Assembly (NCBI GenBank): GCA_026004655.1
Contig: BPJO01000023.1
Location: 1 to 46,198, forward strand
Source of the DNA: Phycisphaerae bacterium
Lineage (GTDB): Bacteria; Planctomycetota; Phycisphaerae; Tepidisphaerales; Tepidisphaeraceae
DNA length: 46,198 nt
Direction: 5' to 3'
This document shows, in pieces, positions 1 to 7,339 of this stretch (position 1 is its first letter; every line of letters begins with the position of its first letter). The notes under the pieces were generated by a model that saw nothing but the letters and a program-made list of their open reading frames with translations, made no database searches and was not told where the DNA came from. The translations under genes and the position numbers were made by a program.

Positions 1-288
1 GACGCCGACGGGCTGCCGTGCGTGTTCATCAAGCGCGGCGGGAAAGCATACATATATAACTTCGGGGGCTATTCGCGCCGCATCGGCCGCCCAAGGCGCT
101 CCCACCTAAAACGTGTCGATGAAAAGGTGTTTAAGAAGGCAACAAACAGCGTTCGTCTGCGTAGTAAGAGGTATATAGAGGCCTTGACCGGCCTAAGACC
201 GCGCAACGACTCCGAAACGGAGTGGAAGAGGCTTTTCACGGCAGCTAAAATAATGAGCGCTATATGGGCACTAGAGCAACGGGACTAG
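1..288 (+). CDS. SF2 DNA helicase, C-terminal 95 residues (continues from window end)
   Basis: Frame 1 is open from base 1 and ends with TAG at 286-288. Read after the last base of the window it continues the helicase without interruption: the end ...YADADPT is followed by DADGLPCVFI. A GTG at 22 could be called as a separate start, but no ribosome site precedes it and the fused reading explains the segment fully. The segment is basic and has a beta-rich start resembling the small C-terminal domain of phage helicases, which is my inference from pattern only. Confidence 0.8.
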   Translation, partial: DADGLPCVFIKRGGKAYIYNFGGYSRRIGRPRRSHLKRVDEKVFKKATNSVRLRSKRYIEALTGLRPRNDSETEWKRLFTAAKIMSAIWALEQRD

Positions 289-728
289 ACGTTGGCACCG
301 TTTTCACCCATTACGCAGTCATAGACGAAAACAGGGTTGTGGACGTGGGCCGCGTACAATCCTCGAAGGTGAAGGATCTCGATCTGGAACCCCCCGTCTT
401 CATAGAATTTCCGGACGCCCGCTTTTACGGTAGAGCAAACGCCGCCGTGATTATAGCTCTCTGCAGGGTGTCGGCCGAGATAGGCCGCAGACTGACGGCG
501 TTGAGGGGGTACGATTTCGTCGAATTCGTGGGGTTTCAAGAGTGGACGGGAGATACGGCCCCTTCGAGGGAAGAGATCGATGCGGCCTTCGTTAAATACT
601 TTTCGAATGTCAAGAAGAAAGGAAAAAACATCTACGTAGACGGAAAAGCAACCAACGAGCATCATAGAGATGCCGCCTTGATAGCTTTATGGGGGAGAGA
701 GAAGAGAAACCGTACGAACCAAGGCTGA
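264..728 (+). CDS. RuvC-like Holliday junction resolvase
   Basis: A 154-residue protein of the RNase H-fold resolvase type, expected to cut Holliday junctions or branched replication intermediates before packaging. It opens with TGLDVGT (catalytic-type Asp9), has IEFP around residues 47-50 (Glu48) and ends with NEHHRDAALIALWG near residue 141, where the Asp of HxxDA matches the last acidic site of RuvC. Length is close to that of RuvC. The start overlaps the helicase end by 25 bases, so the genes are probably translationally coupled. Confidence 0.8.
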   Translation: MGTRATGLDVGTVFTHYAVIDENRVVDVGRVQSSKVKDLDLEPPVFIEFPDARFYGRANAAVIIALCRVSAEIGRRLTALRGYDFVEFVGFQEWTGDTAPSREEIDAAFVKYFSNVKKKGKNIYVDGKATNEHHRDAALIALWGREKRNRTNQG

Positions 729-955
729 CGCCTTACGAGTTGGGCCTTGCCCACGCCGTTATGGGAGTCAGATCCAACCCGTTCGACCCCGAAGACCCCG
801 ATTTTGAAGAGTATGAAACCGGGGCCATCGATGCTTCGTACGTAAAACGGCTGCCGCCGGAGGTCGAACGATACATAAGGAGAAACGGGCGTGTTTCAAA
901 CCATTTCACATACGGAAAACATCGTTCGTCGAAAAACCATAACGGTGCCGCGTGA
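689..955 (+). CDS. Small acidic hypothetical protein
   Basis: An 88-residue protein with no recognised domain. It overlaps the resolvase gene by 40 bases and the primase gene by 65 bases. Its first 66 residues look protein-like (many Pro, Glu and Asp, with NPFDPEDPDFEE), whereas the last 20 residues lie in the overlap with the primase gene and may be constrained by it. No clear ribosome site precedes the ATG, so coupling to the upstream gene is likely. Function unknown. Confidence 0.55.
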   Translation: MGEREEKPYEPRLTPYELGLAHAVMGVRSNPFDPEDPDFEEYETGAIDASYVKRLPPEVERYIRRNGRVSNHFTYGKHRSSKNHNGAA

Positions 956-1787
956 CGCCGTGTTCAGATACTGGAAGGTGTGTGGAGATAGATACGCGTA
1001 CGAGGGCGAGGGGCCTTTTAGGACGGGTCATGTGGGGGCGGCGACGACGGGAGGCAAGATGCCGGGCGGCCGCGTCTATATCACGGACATAGTGATCGAC
1101 ATAGACGACCGGGAAGAGCCGATGATAAAGGTGCCTTTGTCGCGTCTTCCCATGGACTGTTACGATACGGGCAGCGGGTGGCACCTTCACATACCCGTGT
1201 GGGCGGCCATGACCGAGCAAGAGGCCGACGACCTCTATACCTTGATAAAGGCGGCCGTAAGAGGGATGAGGGGTGTGGATATGGCGTCCATATCGTACAA
1301 GAGGGCGATCCGCACGGAGGGAACCCCCTCTCTGAAGACGGGTAGGCCCAAGAGGAAGTTTTCGAGCAATAGACGGGAGATGGAGATGTTGGATTACGAG
1401 GCTGTTCTGAATAGGAGCCGCGAAAAAATCGACAAGTGGCGCAAGAAAAGTGAAACCCGCAGCACGAAGGGTGCGTATGTGTCGAAGACGCTGGTAGAGA
1501 TTGCGCGGAACGGTATAGGGAAGGGTGAAACGAAGGGAGGCATCACCGGGCGTAACACGGCGGCTTACATCATGACGGGATCACTTCTTAACCTTGGATA
1601 CGACAAAGAGACGGTGGCCCGGTTCATGGCCGAATGGAACCGGAGGCTGCCCACACCGTTGAACTTCTTCGAGCTGCAAAATGCGTGCCGGGCCGTTATG
1701 AACGGGGTGGCCGCATACGGCAGCGTGGATTACGAGGGCATACTTGAAAAAATGGAGGAAGCCGCAAATGAAACCGAAAAAGGGTAA
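891..1787 (+). CDS. Archaeo-eukaryotic-type (AEP) primase
   Basis: A 298-residue primase candidate that would make primers for the family B polymerase. The GTG start is supported by AAGGAGA eight bases upstream. The core shows DID (Asp70, Asp72; metal site), then SGWHLHIP (residues 95-102; the sxH-type motif) and, further on, RTEGTPSLKTGRPKR, which resembles the basic R..GS..KTG.PK stretch of small AEP primases. Residues about 215-270 (GGITGRNTAAY...FFELQNACRAV) look like the helical PriCT-type C-terminal domain. Assignment rests on motif order, not on overall similarity. Confidence 0.72.
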   Translation: MFQTISHTENIVRRKTITVPRDAVFRYWKVCGDRYAYEGEGPFRTGHVGAATTGGKMPGGRVYITDIVIDIDDREEPMIKVPLSRLPMDCYDTGSGWHLHIPVWAAMTEQEADDLYTLIKAAVRGMRGVDMASISYKRAIRTEGTPSLKTGRPKRKFSSNRREMEMLDYEAVLNRSREKIDKWRKKSETRSTKGAYVSKTLVEIARNGIGKGETKGGITGRNTAAYIMTGSLLNLGYDKETVARFMAEWNRRLPTPLNFFELQNACRAVMNGVAAYGSVDYEGILEKMEEAANETEKG

Positions 1788-2256
1788 AACCCCGTTCCAC
1801 ATCAAACGCCTCATCGTCAGCGATGAGATCATGCACCGGCAGATCTTCGCTCTGGTGAAGAAGGTGTACAAAAAGGATCCCGCGAAGGCGAGCGCGAAGG
1901 ACGACGCCCGATCGGATATCGACTTCACGTTCGACGGGTACGGCGTTTCCGTGAAGGTTCGAGACGTAAAATTCTTCGAGAAGTATGGCGACATACTCAT
2001 AACGGAAAGGTATCTCCGCTCCGGACTTCCGGGAGAACTGATCGCCGGGGAGGCTGACTTCTACATGTACGCCATCGTAGACCGGTTCGAAGAGGACGGT
2101 AATCTTCTGAAGGTCTTCATGATACCCATGAACGCCATGAGGGCTTTGCCGGGGGAAACCGTGACGTTGTGGAAGAAGGGTATGCGTATGAAGGCCATAG
2201 ATTCCTCGAAGTGCGAGGAATACGTTATCTATGACGCAACAAAAAACGGGGAATGA
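1768..2256 (+). CDS. Possible PD-(D/E)XK-fold protein
   Basis: A 162-residue protein. I prefer ATG 1768 over the TTG at 1744 because GGAGGAA lies seven bases upstream of it. The central segment SDIDFTFDGYGVSVKVRD has an acidic-strand-strand-Lys pattern like the nuclease fold seen in small phage proteins, followed by GELIAGEADFYMYAIVD. The usual catalytic Glu-X-Lys is not intact (V-X-V-X-V-K), so activity is doubtful. It overlaps the primase end by 20 bases and sits within the replication genes. Confidence 0.45.
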   Translation: MKPKKGKTPFHIKRLIVSDEIMHRQIFALVKKVYKKDPAKASAKDDARSDIDFTFDGYGVSVKVRDVKFFEKYGDILITERYLRSGLPGELIAGEADFYMYAIVDRFEEDGNLLKVFMIPMNAMRALPGETVTLWKKGMRMKAIDSSKCEEYVIYDATKNGE

Positions 2257-2257
2257 C

Positions 2258-2653
2258 ATGCCATCATTTTCTCGCATCTCGTTGGAACGACTGGAAACGG
2301 TTGACCCGAGGCTCCGTGAAGTTCTCGAAGAGGCTATAAAACACTTCGATTTCACGGTGTTGTGCGGACACCGTGGAAAGGAAGAGCAGAACCGGTTGTA
2401 CAGTTCGGGTAGGACGAAGGTCATGTGGCCGGACAGCAAGCACAACACGTATCCTTCTCTTGCCGTCGACGTGGCTCCCTACCCGATCGATTGGGGGGAT
2501 AGGGAGCGCTTCTATTACCTTGCCGGTCTCATTATGGGCATTGCCGCTTCGAAGGGGCTGCGTCTGAGGTGGGGCGGCGACTGGGACATGGACGGCAAAT
2601 TCGACGACAACCGCTTCGACGATCTTCCCCACTTCGAGATCGTGGAATCATGA
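2258..2653 (+). CDS. Endolysin, M15 peptidase (L-alanyl-D-glutamate type)
   Basis: A 131-residue zinc peptidase of the M15/VanY type that would cut the peptide stems of host peptidoglycan at lysis. The zinc ligands are visible as SKHNTYPSLAVD (His62, Asp71) and LPHFEI (His125), with the family's GHR and APYPIDW. I chose ATG 2258 because the family normally begins just before FSRISLERL and this ATG directly follows the upstream stop; ATG 2231 is the alternative. It is located between replication genes rather than beside the holin candidates at 27.2-27.7 kb. The polymerase ATG overlaps its stop. Confidence 0.85.
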   Translation: MPSFSRISLERLETVDPRLREVLEEAIKHFDFTVLCGHRGKEEQNRLYSSGRTKVMWPDSKHNTYPSLAVDVAPYPIDWGDRERFYYLAGLIMGIAASKGLRLRWGGDWDMDGKFDDNRFDDLPHFEIVES

Positions 2654-4683
2654 TTACGTGTATTTTTAGTGACATATCGGGGGAGTTGATCGTTTCCTAC
2701 AAAGACGGGAGGCGTGAGAGGCGATACGGTCGCAAGATCGTAGTGGGGGAGACGCTTCGCAAGGATTCGATAGAACTGACCGGATCCGGTCTGCGTTCGC
2801 TCCGGTTTACGGAGAACGAGTTTTCGTTCGGAGGATCTTCGCACGTCATCAAAAACCCGAAGACGGCCTTTCTCATCGAGGAAAGCATACGCCGGGGAAG
2901 CCCCGTTAGAATGTACGACGGTCTTTCGCTCTCCGAGATAAAGGTGGCCGCCTTCGACATCGAGGTGGCCTCATCCGGGCGCTTCCCCGACCCCTCGCGT
3001 CCCGAAGACCGCATCATCATGTTCTCGTTTGCAGACAACACCGGGTTTTCCGGCGTCGTCATGGAAGAAGACGAGGCGCGTCTTCTGGAGAGGTTTTCGG
3101 CTTTCGTGGATTATGTGAAGCCGGACATTCTTGTGGGGCACAACATTTTCCGGTTCGACCTACCCTACCTATTGAAGCGGGGGGCCATGTTGGGCGTTCG
3201 CCCGTTCGGCAGTCGGTCGGTATCGGTATACACCCGCAACAAGCGGTTTGCGGAGCGCTATCAGACGTTCGACGTCGTGCAAGTGGAGGGGATAGAGATG
3301 GCCGACACGTACGTACTCGCTCAGATGCACGACGTGTACGTCAGGGATATGGAGGGGTACGGGTTGAAGGATCTGGTCCGCTACTTCGGGCTGCGAGACG
3401 ATAGGGTGATAGAGGACGTTACGAACCTCGATTATGACGAACTGGTGCGCGATCCGGCGCGGTTGAAGCGGTTGAAGATTTATGCCGAGCAAGACGCGGA
3501 GGATGCGCTGTCTCTGTTCAACAGACTGGGGCTCGCTTTCGTAGAGGTGGCGCGGAGGCTACCCTTCACGTTGACGGACGCCTATATGGAAGGGAGCGGT
3601 AGGATGCTCGACATATCCATGTGTTCGGAGTATCTGTCCAATCTGTGGGCTCTACCCTACCGGCCCGAGCCGAAGCGGCAGAAGGCGGGGGGCTACACGG
3701 ACGCCTTTCTACGAGGCGTTCATCGGGGCGGTATCGAACACGTCGACGTTGCGAGCATGTACCCGTCCATCATGGTGGGTTGGGGTGTGAAACCGGCTCA
3801 CGATGAGCGGGACGTTTTCCAGCGCATCTTGAGGCCGATGATGGAAGAACGGCTGCGGCGTAAGGATTCGTTCAAGAAAACGGGCAACGTCGAGGACGAC
3901 GTTGCCGCCTCGGCCCTCAAAATCATCATCAACAGCGCCTACGGGATGATGGGGTATCCGAAGGCGTACTTTTCCGACGCCGACGCCGCCGACTTCGTGG
4001 CGTTGAAGGGGCAAGAGATACTGAAGAACATCATAGCCGACGTTAAAGCGCACGGCGGATCCCCCATACTTTGCGACACGGACGGGGTGATACTCAGAGG
4101 TAGCAAAGAGGTCGTGAGAAAGGTGGTAGAATCTACGGAGCGGCGATACGGCGGAAGAATCAAGTTGGAACACGAAAAAACGTACGAATCCATTCTGGTA
4201 TATAAGAAGAAAAATTACGTAACGTACGACGGTAAAAAGATAAAGCGTAGAGGCGGTTTCTTCAAGAGTCGGCGAATGGAGGGAATCGTGAAAAGGACGA
4301 TGGATGCCATGATAGAATCGATACTGAAGGGTGTCGGTGAGCCGAAGAAGATTCTGGAAGACGCCTACGACATGATACTATCCGATATGCTGCCGCCAGA
4401 GGACGTGGTTATTTCGGTGACGTACACGAAAGACACGCCGGAAAACAGTCCGCAATATACGGCGATGAAGAAGATGAAGTATAAACCGGAAGAAGGGGAG
4501 AAGATAAACTTTTACATAAAGAGAGGGATCGACGCCCCACTGTTCATGAAGTCCGAACCCATAGATAACTACGATTACGATTACGATATACACCATTATG
4601 CCGCCAGATTGAAGAAGGTCTGCGAAGCCCTTCTGGAAGCCGTAACAGAAAAAAGCGGGGGCGAACAGATGACATTCTTCTAA
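2650..4683 (+). CDS. Family B DNA polymerase with 3'-5' exonuclease
   Basis: A 677-residue replicative polymerase. Proofreading motifs are FDIEV (about residue 102), HNIFRFD (about 162) and YAEQDAED (about 277). Polymerase motifs are DVASMYPSI (about 366), KIIINSAYG (about 424) and the catalytic DTD (about 476). All key residues are present. The ATG at 2650 overlaps the preceding TGA (ATGA), and the longer frame upstream lies inside the endolysin gene. It ends the replication run; a repeat-rich non-coding stretch follows. Confidence 0.93.
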   Translation: MITCIFSDISGELIVSYKDGRRERRYGRKIVVGETLRKDSIELTGSGLRSLRFTENEFSFGGSSHVIKNPKTAFLIEESIRRGSPVRMYDGLSLSEIKVAAFDIEVASSGRFPDPSRPEDRIIMFSFADNTGFSGVVMEEDEARLLERFSAFVDYVKPDILVGHNIFRFDLPYLLKRGAMLGVRPFGSRSVSVYTRNKRFAERYQTFDVVQVEGIEMADTYVLAQMHDVYVRDMEGYGLKDLVRYFGLRDDRVIEDVTNLDYDELVRDPARLKRLKIYAEQDAEDALSLFNRLGLAFVEVARRLPFTLTDAYMEGSGRMLDISMCSEYLSNLWALPYRPEPKRQKAGGYTDAFLRGVHRGGIEHVDVASMYPSIMVGWGVKPAHDERDVFQRILRPMMEERLRRKDSFKKTGNVEDDVAASALKIIINSAYGMMGYPKAYFSDADAADFVALKGQEILKNIIADVKAHGGSPILCDTDGVILRGSKEVVRKVVESTERRYGGRIKLEHEKTYESILVYKKKNYVTYDGKKIKRRGGFFKSRRMEGIVKRTMDAMIESILKGVGEPKKILEDAYDMILSDMLPPEDVVISVTYTKDTPENSPQYTAMKKMKYKPEEGEKINFYIKRGIDAPLFMKSEPIDNYDYDYDIHHYAARLKKVCEALLEAVTEKSGGEQMTFF

Positions 4684-4739
4684 AAAGTTTTCGAGGGGGG
4701 TGCCTCCCACGGGGTCAAAAAGTTTTTGAGGGGGGTGCC
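4682..4739. repeat. Two copies of a G6 direct repeat (island left flank)
   Basis: Two 23-bp copies, at 4682-4704 and 4717-4739, each run AAAAAGTTTT, then two or three bases, then GGGGGGTGCC; they differ at one or two positions and have a 35-bp period. The first begins inside the polymerase stop codon. Related copies lie at 11892 and 11926, on the other side of the AT-rich island. Confidence 0.85.
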
Positions 4740-5077
4740 GCCAGGGAGCCACTCCCCGGCCGCCATGGAACGGCGCCTACGTGTGAATTTTGTGTGAATT
4801 CCGTGACGTGCCGATCGAGAACCTAACGTTGGCACGGTTATAGCTAGGCGGCCGATCCTCGTACGTTGTGTGAAGGTTCGGTGAAGGATACGTGAAGACC
4901 ATGCCCGCAGTTGCATGAAGTCGGCATGTAAAGATTGTGTGAAGATTTATACCTTATAATATATATGGGATGGGCCCATGCCATATGGGGTTGACTGGGC
5001 CGCGATAGTGCCGTATATTGGGGCTAGGCCGTCAACTCGGCCGCTTGATCCAGACACAAACAAAAGGTGCAGAAAAA
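4740..5077 (+). promoter_or_regulatory. Non-coding leader of AT-rich island with phased GTGAA boxes
   Basis: No gene is seen here. GTGAA occurs at 4783, 4794, 4870, 4881, 4892 and 4939, and ATGAA at 4915; several spacings are exactly 11 bases, so the boxes fall on one face of the helix. TATAAT at 4955-4960 could be a -10 element, but no convincing -35 lies at the right distance. A 10-bp palindrome ATGGGCCCAT is at 4970-4979, and GTTGAC (4990) pairs with GTCAAC (5031). I infer an operator/promoter for the island genes; an origin with iterons is an alternative. Confidence 0.5.
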
Positions 5078-5695
5078 ATGGAAAAGGAAATAAAAAAACG
5101 TTTGGAATTTGTGTTCGGCGGAAATATTCCAAAGAACGCAAAAATTTTCTTCGCCGGACAGACGATTCCGGCGGAAGTATTTTTCGAATCCCCGGTAATT
5201 ATCGTTGCCGGGGATTTTTATTTTTTCAATGGCAAAAGAAAAAAACTGCCGACGATCCGGGAAATAAATTTTCTTGAGAAAAATATTTCAAAATTAGAAA
5301 AGAAAGTGGTTCCGAGAAAAAAGAATTCGCGAAAAATTGAAGCGGCCTTTTTGAAGACAGACTTGCTTCTCAAATACTTCGAGAAGTTTGAAATAAAGTA
5401 TGAGACCGTCGGAGATTTAGTGATTGCGAAAATTCCCGAGAATCTTCTTCCAAATTTTGAGCAGTTTCATACAGTTTCAAAAGTAAAGGAAAAAAATAAA
5501 AAAGAAAGTAAAAATTTTAAGGTGAAAGAATCCCACATTATAAAAGGTGAGGATGAAAAAATAAAATTCGTCCTCACGAAGATGGGCGTAAAATTCCATA
5601 AGATTGGTGAAGCATTCTTCGCCGAAGTCGATCCTATGGAATTTTATAAAGAAGCAAAAACGATCCATGCAAAGTACGAAATTTGCAAACTGTAA
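5078..5695 (+). CDS. Unrecognised Lys-rich protein with internal duplication
   Basis: A 205-residue basic protein; ATG 5078 is preceded by AAAGGTG. I do not recognise the family. The second half seems to hold two related units of about 40 residues: FEKFEIKYETVGDLVIAKIP near residue 112 and LTKMGVKFHKIGEAFFAEVD near 168, both with a GV/EI-K-[YF]-x-x-[VI]-G-[DE] core. It opens the AT-rich island and is followed 52 bases later by the MoxR ATPase. A 17-bp perfect stem-loop spans its stop codon, and a terminator-like stem lies within it at 5187-5216. Confidence 0.7.
   Translation: MEKEIKKRLEFVFGGNIPKNAKIFFAGQTIPAEVFFESPVIIVAGDFYFFNGKRKKLPTIREINFLEKNISKLEKKVVPRKKNSRKIEAAFLKTDLLLKYFEKFEIKYETVGDLVIAKIPENLLPNFEQFHTVSKVKEKNKKESKNFKVKESHIIKGEDEKIKFVLTKMGVKFHKIGEAFFAEVDPMEFYKEAKTIHAKYEICKL
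5187..5216 (+). other. Terminator-like hairpin inside coding sequence
   Basis: AATCCCCGGTAA pairs with TTGCCGGGGATT (12 bp with one wobble pair, loop of 6) and is followed by TTTTATTTTTTC. This looks like an intrinsic terminator but lies within the 205-residue gene, so it could act as an attenuator if translation is slow. Activity is inferred only. Confidence 0.5.
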
Positions 5696-5713
5696 GAATT
5701 TCGTACTTTGCAT
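5667..5713 (+). terminator. 17-bp perfect stem-loop across the stop codon
   Basis: Bases 5667-5683 (starting ATGCAAAGTACG) are exactly complementary to 5697-5713; the 13-base loop holds the TAA stop. GTAATCTTTTT follows. It may be an intrinsic terminator/attenuator or a 3' stabiliser between the first gene and the MoxR gene. Confidence 0.65.
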
Positions 5714-5747
5714 GTAATCTTTTTCAAACAAACAGAAGAGGACAGCC

Positions 5748-6803
5748 ATGAAAACAAAAAACATTCCAGAACTCTTCGAGATTTCGCGGGTTTCTGGTGT
5801 CCCGGCATTCTTGTGGAGTGTACCGGGAGTTTCCAAAACTTCCCAGATAGAAAAAATATGTGAAGCGTTGGATATAAAACTTTTTACGCTTGTAGGATCT
5901 ACGGTAGATCCTACGGACGTCGTCGGACACTACGTCGCCGATTTCAAAGGAGACGTTCTGGAAATGAAACAGTCCGTTCCAAGAATTTACAAAATTCTTC
6001 GGGACGGCGGCGTTTTATTTCTAGACGAATTTAATAACACTTCCGAAGAAATAATGGCAGTGTTTTTAAGAATCCTCGATTCCGGAAGGATTGGTGAATA
6101 TCAGCTAAAAACTATAACAATTATTGGTGCCGGCAATCCGCCGGAAATGGCGCCCAATGCAGTACCATTACCGGCATCGATAAAAAGCCGTTTCTTCCAC
6201 GTTTTCGTGGAACCTAGTTTTTCGGATCTATACGATTACGTGAAGAAAAAAGAAGATGGGGAAAAAGAAAGCTTCGTCCCGTTCCAAAAGCCGACAGAAG
6301 AAGAATTCCTCAAAACTTTCAAAGTAGCGGCGGAATGGGCCGCGACAAATTCCATGGAAGTCGAATCGACGGAGAAGGAAGAAAAAACGGAGTGTGGAAT
6401 TCTGAATTTCCGCACTCTGGAATATGCCAGTAGGATTCTGGCGGTATGTGAGAAAAACAAAGTTTCGGAGAACTTGTCCATAGAATTCCTATACGGTTGT
6501 ATAGGAAATTCCGCAAGTTCGCTGTTCAATTTCTTCCGAGACAGAAAACTTCCGTCTCTGGAAGAAGTTTTGTCCAATCCAGAATCTTTTTTCGATCTAC
6601 CCGAGCAGAAAAAAATTGCGACGGTAGAAAACTTCGTTTTAACTCTCAACCCGGAATGGTTGACAAGGTTTTATAAATTGTTAAGAGATAATAAGGAAAA
6701 GGAACCGCATTTGTATAAAACGTTCGTCTCGAAAGTAGAATCCGATTCGGCAGAAAAACTGCCGCCGTCAATTCTCTTCGAGATTGCGGCGGAAACGTTT
6801 TAA
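5748..6803 (+). CDS. MoxR-type AAA+ ATPase
   Basis: A 351-residue AAA+ protein of the MoxR class, which remodel protein complexes together with VWA-domain partners. Walker A is SVPGVSKTS (residues 24-32), with Ser instead of the usual Gly before the Lys; Walker B is VLFLDEFNN (89-97); sensor-1 region is IIGAGNPPE (126-133) and an arginine-finger candidate is Arg148 in IKSRFF. The C-terminal helical region extends past residue 190. Its VWA partner is two genes downstream, the classical MoxR/VWA pairing. Codons are AT-rich compared with the rest of the phage. The sequence contains many short perfect inverted repeats, such as the 23-base palindrome at 5892-5914. Confidence 0.85.
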   Translation: MKTKNIPELFEISRVSGVPAFLWSVPGVSKTSQIEKICEALDIKLFTLVGSTVDPTDVVGHYVADFKGDVLEMKQSVPRIYKILRDGGVLFLDEFNNTSEEIMAVFLRILDSGRIGEYQLKTITIIGAGNPPEMAPNAVPLPASIKSRFFHVFVEPSFSDLYDYVKKKEDGEKESFVPFQKPTEEEFLKTFKVAAEWAATNSMEVESTEKEEKTECGILNFRTLEYASRILAVCEKNKVSENLSIEFLYGCIGNSASSLFNFFRDRKLPSLEEVLSNPESFFDLPEQKKIATVENFVLTLNPEWLTRFYKLLRDNKEKEPHLYKTFVSKVESDSAEKLPPSILFEIAAETF

Positions 6804-6831
6804 AAAAACAAACAAGAAAGGAGGCAAAGCC

Positions 6832-7299
6832 ATGGAAAAGCAAAACATTTTCAAAACCGCGGAACTCAAAGAAAACGAATTCCCGTTCGGAGACGCTTCG
6901 ATTGCGCTTGCAATTGAATGCGCAAGACAAATTCTAGAAGAAGAAGATTCCGAAAACACTAGAAATCTTCTAGTGTACAATAACATTATATTTTTTACTC
7001 CCGTACACAATATAATAGAGGAAGTGTGCGGGCACAACGTCGATGAAGTTTTCAAATTTCCAAAGGAAGATTTCATCGACGTGCTTCGAGTAATTTTCTC
7101 GGTCGCCGAGGCCGAAGAAGATTACGTCAACGGGGTTTTTCCGAGAGAAGGCGGCGAATACATGGAATATTTAACGGAAGAAGAATTGGAAAAAGTAGAA
7201 ACACTTTTCGAAAAGTGTTCCGAAACTCTCGATAGAGTTTACGGTGAACTAAAGCGTGCGCTTGTACAACTTATGAAATTCATGAAAGAGCAAAAATAA
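6832..7299 (+). CDS. Small acidic hypothetical protein in MoxR/VWA operon
   Basis: A 155-residue, Glu-rich, mostly helical protein with no recognised domain. ATG 6832 follows a strong AAGGAGG site, which excludes the longer frame from 6784. The C-terminal third (residues 110-155) is amphipathic and could form a coiled coil. It lies between the MoxR ATPase and the VWA protein, so it may be an accessory subunit of that pair; this is inferred from position. Its DNA holds several perfect stem-loops, for example 6956-6976 and 7200-7219. Confidence 0.7.
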   Translation: MEKQNIFKTAELKENEFPFGDASIALAIECARQILEEEDSENTRNLLVYNNIIFFTPVHNIIEEVCGHNVDEVFKFPKEDFIDVLRVIFSVAEAEEDYVNGVFPREGGEYMEYLTEEELEKVETLFEKCSETLDRVYGELKRALVQLMKFMKEQK

Positions 7300-7339
7300 T
7301 TTCCAGCGTTCAAGCAAAAAAACAAAATGAGGTATCGAA

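Noticed and set aside
22..288. Separate small gene starting at GTG 22
   Set aside because: The frame is open upstream to base 1 and joins the helicase at the window end in phase; no ribosome site precedes the GTG.
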